DNA of 64,000 nt, taken from contig PYST01000146.1 of assembly GCA_003049485.1 (NCBI GenBank), positions 1 to 64,000 of the forward strand, written 5' to 3'. Positions 60,758 through 64,000 of the stretch are shown in pieces. The stretch's first letter is position 1; every line of letters begins with the position of its first letter. Under the pieces are notes generated by a model, which saw nothing but the letters and a program-made list of their open reading frames with translations, did no database searches and was not told where the DNA came from. The translations under genes and the position numbers were made by a program. This DNA comes from Ophioceras dolichostomum. Lineage: Eukaryota; Ascomycota; Sordariomycetes; Magnaporthales; Ophioceraceae.

Positions 60758-63700
60758 CGCGGTCGGACGCTCTCCTCAGAGCACTCGTCGGTTCGGGTGT
60801 CACCAGGCGGGTTCGTTGGGTCCGGGCCCGGTCCCAGGTCAATCCGGCACCTGTCGTTCAACGTCGCAGAGTAAGAACTCTCGTTTTCGTCGGGAGCAAT
60901 TGACCAAGAGCGGTGTCGTTTCCTTCAGTGGTTTGGAGGTTGGAGATGTGCTTGGATCACGCGAGGAACCGCAGCGGATGGCAAGAGTCGTTGATTGAAC
61001 GAACTCCGGGCGTAGCGTCTGGTCGGAACCGGAAGGTCTCAGGCCCTTCGCAGGTTCAGAAGGCGAGTCGACCGGGACCGTGAGAGTGAAGAATGGTGGA
61101 CGGAGGACCGCTGCTCAAGGGAGTCGACTCTCAAGTTTGAGAGAGGCTGGGGAATCATCGGGGTGGAGTCGAGGTGGTGGTGCGCCCGTGTGATTTTTTT
61201 TGTTCGACCTCTCACTTTTTTTCTTGGGAGGGGGTGCGGGCGACAGGGAGTAGCGACACAGGGTGACGGATAGGGCGAAAAGAGGAGAAACGCAGGCTGG
61301 CGAGCGGGCAAAGGACTATTAAATTAACACCAGACTGCTCTGGGAATTACACATTCGCAGCCCTTATGGTGATGACGGGAGCGTGAGGTTCGATATGGCG
61401 ATTGCGACAAGTCGATGCAAGGAGGAAAAAAGACGGGGTTTCCGCATAACAGCGCGAGTAGATCTGGGATAGAGTTGTCTCCTACTGCGAGGAACCTCGC
61501 CGGCTTCTCCTTTTTTTTTCTGGAGCACTGCAAAGCGGTAACGGCAAGGCGGGTGAGCAACGATGTGCAGGATTCGATCCAATTATTTCCCTCGTAGCCA
61601 ATCCGGGACCAGTACTTTTTCGCTTAGTGCCAAATGTGGATGCTGCTGTGGGTACTTTTGGTACCTCTGAGTTCAGCGCAACGATAGACAGAGGATGCAG
61701 GCCATTTGTTTGGGCCTTGCTCTCTGGTTCTGCATTGAAGTCGCGCTGCTTGAACTGGTCCCCCCATTTGAGCCCGGGCACGTGGTGCAGGGATATCGTG
61801 AATTCTTCAACGAGTTCTACGGTCTGTCAGGTTTCTCGAACTGAAGCCTCCAGCGGGCTAGCAGCGATGATACTTGTTTCCGGGAAAGGGAGTGGACGGC
61901 AAACATTGATCTGATGATCCTTATCCTTGATTCCCTCCATCCCGCCGCGTGTGCTCATCCTCCCTGTCCTCCTCGTCCTCCTCCTCCCTGTCGCCTGTCG
62001 CCCTCTCGTTCCAGGAGGCTCGCACCGAAGCCTCTGCGCCTCTCCTCCTCCCCGTCTTTGTCGACCCCAATAATAGCCAAGGGCGGACTGGTAAGCAGTC
62101 AGCACACATCAGCTCGCCGATCAAGCCCCCATCACGGCATCACTCCGACGCCAACGCCCTGGCATTCGGGCAAAGAAGAGAGAAGAAAAATTCTACTCAG
62201 GGCCCAAACACCATTCCGTCGTGAGAGCAACTTGATCCATCGCGTGGTCTACGAGCGAAGTCAATTTAATCAATTGGCACTAGAAGGGTTGCCGAAAAGG
62301 TCAAGCCACGGCCGGGCCTGAGAGTGGGCTTTCGGCACGGGGCGGCCACCAAAAGCAAGGCCCAGTATCGTCTGAACCACCCCAAAGCCGGCAACTAAAA
62401 AAAATCATCTGCATGTACTGTGCATGTACCTGCAGTAACGTCACTCTCGTTCGCTGGGCCTCCCCTCCTGCGTGAAACCGGGCTGGGAATTGGAAGCTGG
62501 AGGCTGGGAGCACCAGCACGGGAGCTGGAGACGGCGGGGGACACGGGAGGGAGCACCAGCTGGAGACGAGAGCCGATGGGAACTTGAAGACCAACAGACA
62601 ACGAAGCTTGGTGAGCGCAGGGCGCAGCGGCGGCACAGCACTGTTCTACCAAGGTCTCCCTCAAACCCTCTAAAAACACATTGAACAAAGATCGCTCGGG
62701 TAGTCTGCGATTAGCGTCGTCCCCCGATAAAAAGCAGGAAAACAAATCAGCGGCGCAACACACAATCCGTCAACACTCAACTCTCCGCGATCTGCGATGG
62801 ACTGTTTCAAGTTTCTTGGACCTGCTCCATTCGCTGTCCCGGTCTCGCGTGAGGGTCCGCTGGTCCTTGCGGCCCGCTCGCCCCAATGCAATGCGACCTT
62901 CAAAATGACCGTCAATCTCTGGGAGTTCTCCCAAGTTTCTTTGAATCCACAGCGGCTCACCTGACCTGAACTCCCGCCCGCCCCAAACTCCCTAAAATCG
63001 ATGAAATGGCTGGTATGCACTTCGGCGCTGGCTGGTGCACGCGGACACGAGCATACAAGAGGACACAAACTGTCGTATCGTGTCGTCCTGATTTCCTGCT
63101 TTCCGGGTTGCAGCCTCCCAACAACGTCGTTTCGGAAAGAAACCGAGAGACCTGGTGTGAGAGGTGAGAGGTGAAAAGGTGAGAGGGTGAGAGGGTGATG
63201 TAAGTAACGCGCCACGAGAGACAGAATAAGCCCCATCTGCAAATCATTCCCTCACACGGATAATTGCGGCGTGGCTTTCCGTAATCCGATGCCAACTGCG
63301 TCTTGCCTGGTTCTGCAAAAGGGGCTAGGGCAGAAAGAAGAGATGGAAGTCAGCTCAAACTTGATGAGCTCCCGAGGCACAGCATTGAGCGGCTGTCTCC
63401 TTTTGACCAAGTGTCACGTGCGCCGCTTCGCTCTCGCTTTCTGAAGCTGGAATTTGGATCATGCCCGCTCTGTTCTAGTCCGGTCCGGAATATGTGGTAC
63501 AGGGATTCGGGGACCAGAAAATCCGGGAGTAAACCTCAAACTGTCCACCCTCGGCTGGATTTCTCGACAGTTATTTTGCACAAGATATGAGATGAGACTC
63601 GCCGGAGCGCGGAAGGCCATGGGGGCGAGACGGCGCAGTTTAAGGGAGGAGATATGTCTCGTCACTCCTAAGGGCCGTCGGCTGGAATTGTGATTCAGGT

Positions 63701-64000
63701 TCATCACATATCTGTTCACCTGCCTTACTTACCCACGTCCAGGATTTGTTGGGCATCCATCTGTATATCGCCCTTACATGTCTGATTCCCCTACCTGCCA
63801 ACAGCATTTGGTCCTCGATGTGAGGTTGTCTTCGTCGATGGTCACTGTAACTCGGCTAGGAGCAAAAACGACAGGCGGTAATTCACGTGACTGCTAATCC
63901 ATTGTTCCGGAGAGCTCCGATGAGAAGCGGCGCAAACGGCCTTCTAATAAGGATGTACAGTGCGGGATAGCGGGGCTGCCGTCCACTAGCCGGTACTTCG
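60758..64000. other. Region upstream of the tea1 homologue, no recognisable gene
   Basis: The first several hundred bases are the tea1 promoter and leader (minus strand). Beyond that only short frames are present, with GAGGTGAGAG-type tandem repeats near 63160-63200. No gene, RNA or mobile element could be supported to the end of the window. Confidence 0.45.

Overview
The window looks like nuclear DNA of a filamentous ascomycete, most likely a Sordariomycete. Genes carry short introns (about 60-220 bp) with GT-AG ends and CTAAC/CTAAG branch sites. Recognisable families include a mitochondrial Rsm22, a TIM23-associated Mgr2, an FHA tail-anchored protein of the Far9/Far10/PRO45 type, a Tea1/KelA kelch cell-end marker, an XlnR-like Zn2Cys6 activator and an ascomycete laccase. 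No tRNA, rRNA, CRISPR array or intact transposon was found.

Layout. Bases 1-16.1 kb are accessory and decayed. They hold a 64-bp tandem repeat, two long degenerate STAND/NB-ARC-type NTPase genes on the minus strand (A, 7.1-3.2 kb; B, 16.1-12.8 kb), a C-terminal relic of the same family (D, 11.0-10.6 kb) and one intact small secreted cysteine-rich protein (9.7 kb). Bases 16.6-22.4 kb are a compact conserved block: RSM22 (-), a membrane-anchored thioredoxin-like gene (-, three exons) and a SPOUT-fold RNA methyltransferase (+, four exons); the last two share a 308-bp divergent promoter. Bases 22.6-28.6 kb are accessory again: a frame-disrupted F-box gene with a duplicated tail, then a third decayed STAND paralogue (C) on the plus strand. 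Bases 29.4-41.6 kb hold a disordered Q/S/P-rich protein, the XlnR-like regulator (four exons, one a 14-nt microexon inside the zinc cluster) and a laccase. Bases 45.0-49.7 kb hold MGR2 (five exons, -) and the FHA gene (+), divergently arranged. A secreted six-cysteine protein (53 kb) and the large tea1 homologue (55.7-60.8 kb) follow; the rest is non-coding or unrecognised.

The most unusual content is the STAND family. All copies share a C-terminal module with the signatures AVLGRANAL and DDxWxYLVFLA plus a conserved intron just upstream of the first. They carry at least eight in-frame stops, each explicable by one C-to-T change (CAG>TAG, CAA>TAA, CGA>TGA), as repeat-induced point mutation (RIP) would leave. 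Gene models were built by hand from splice signals and reading-frame continuity; summed exon lengths are divisible by three in every spliced model given.
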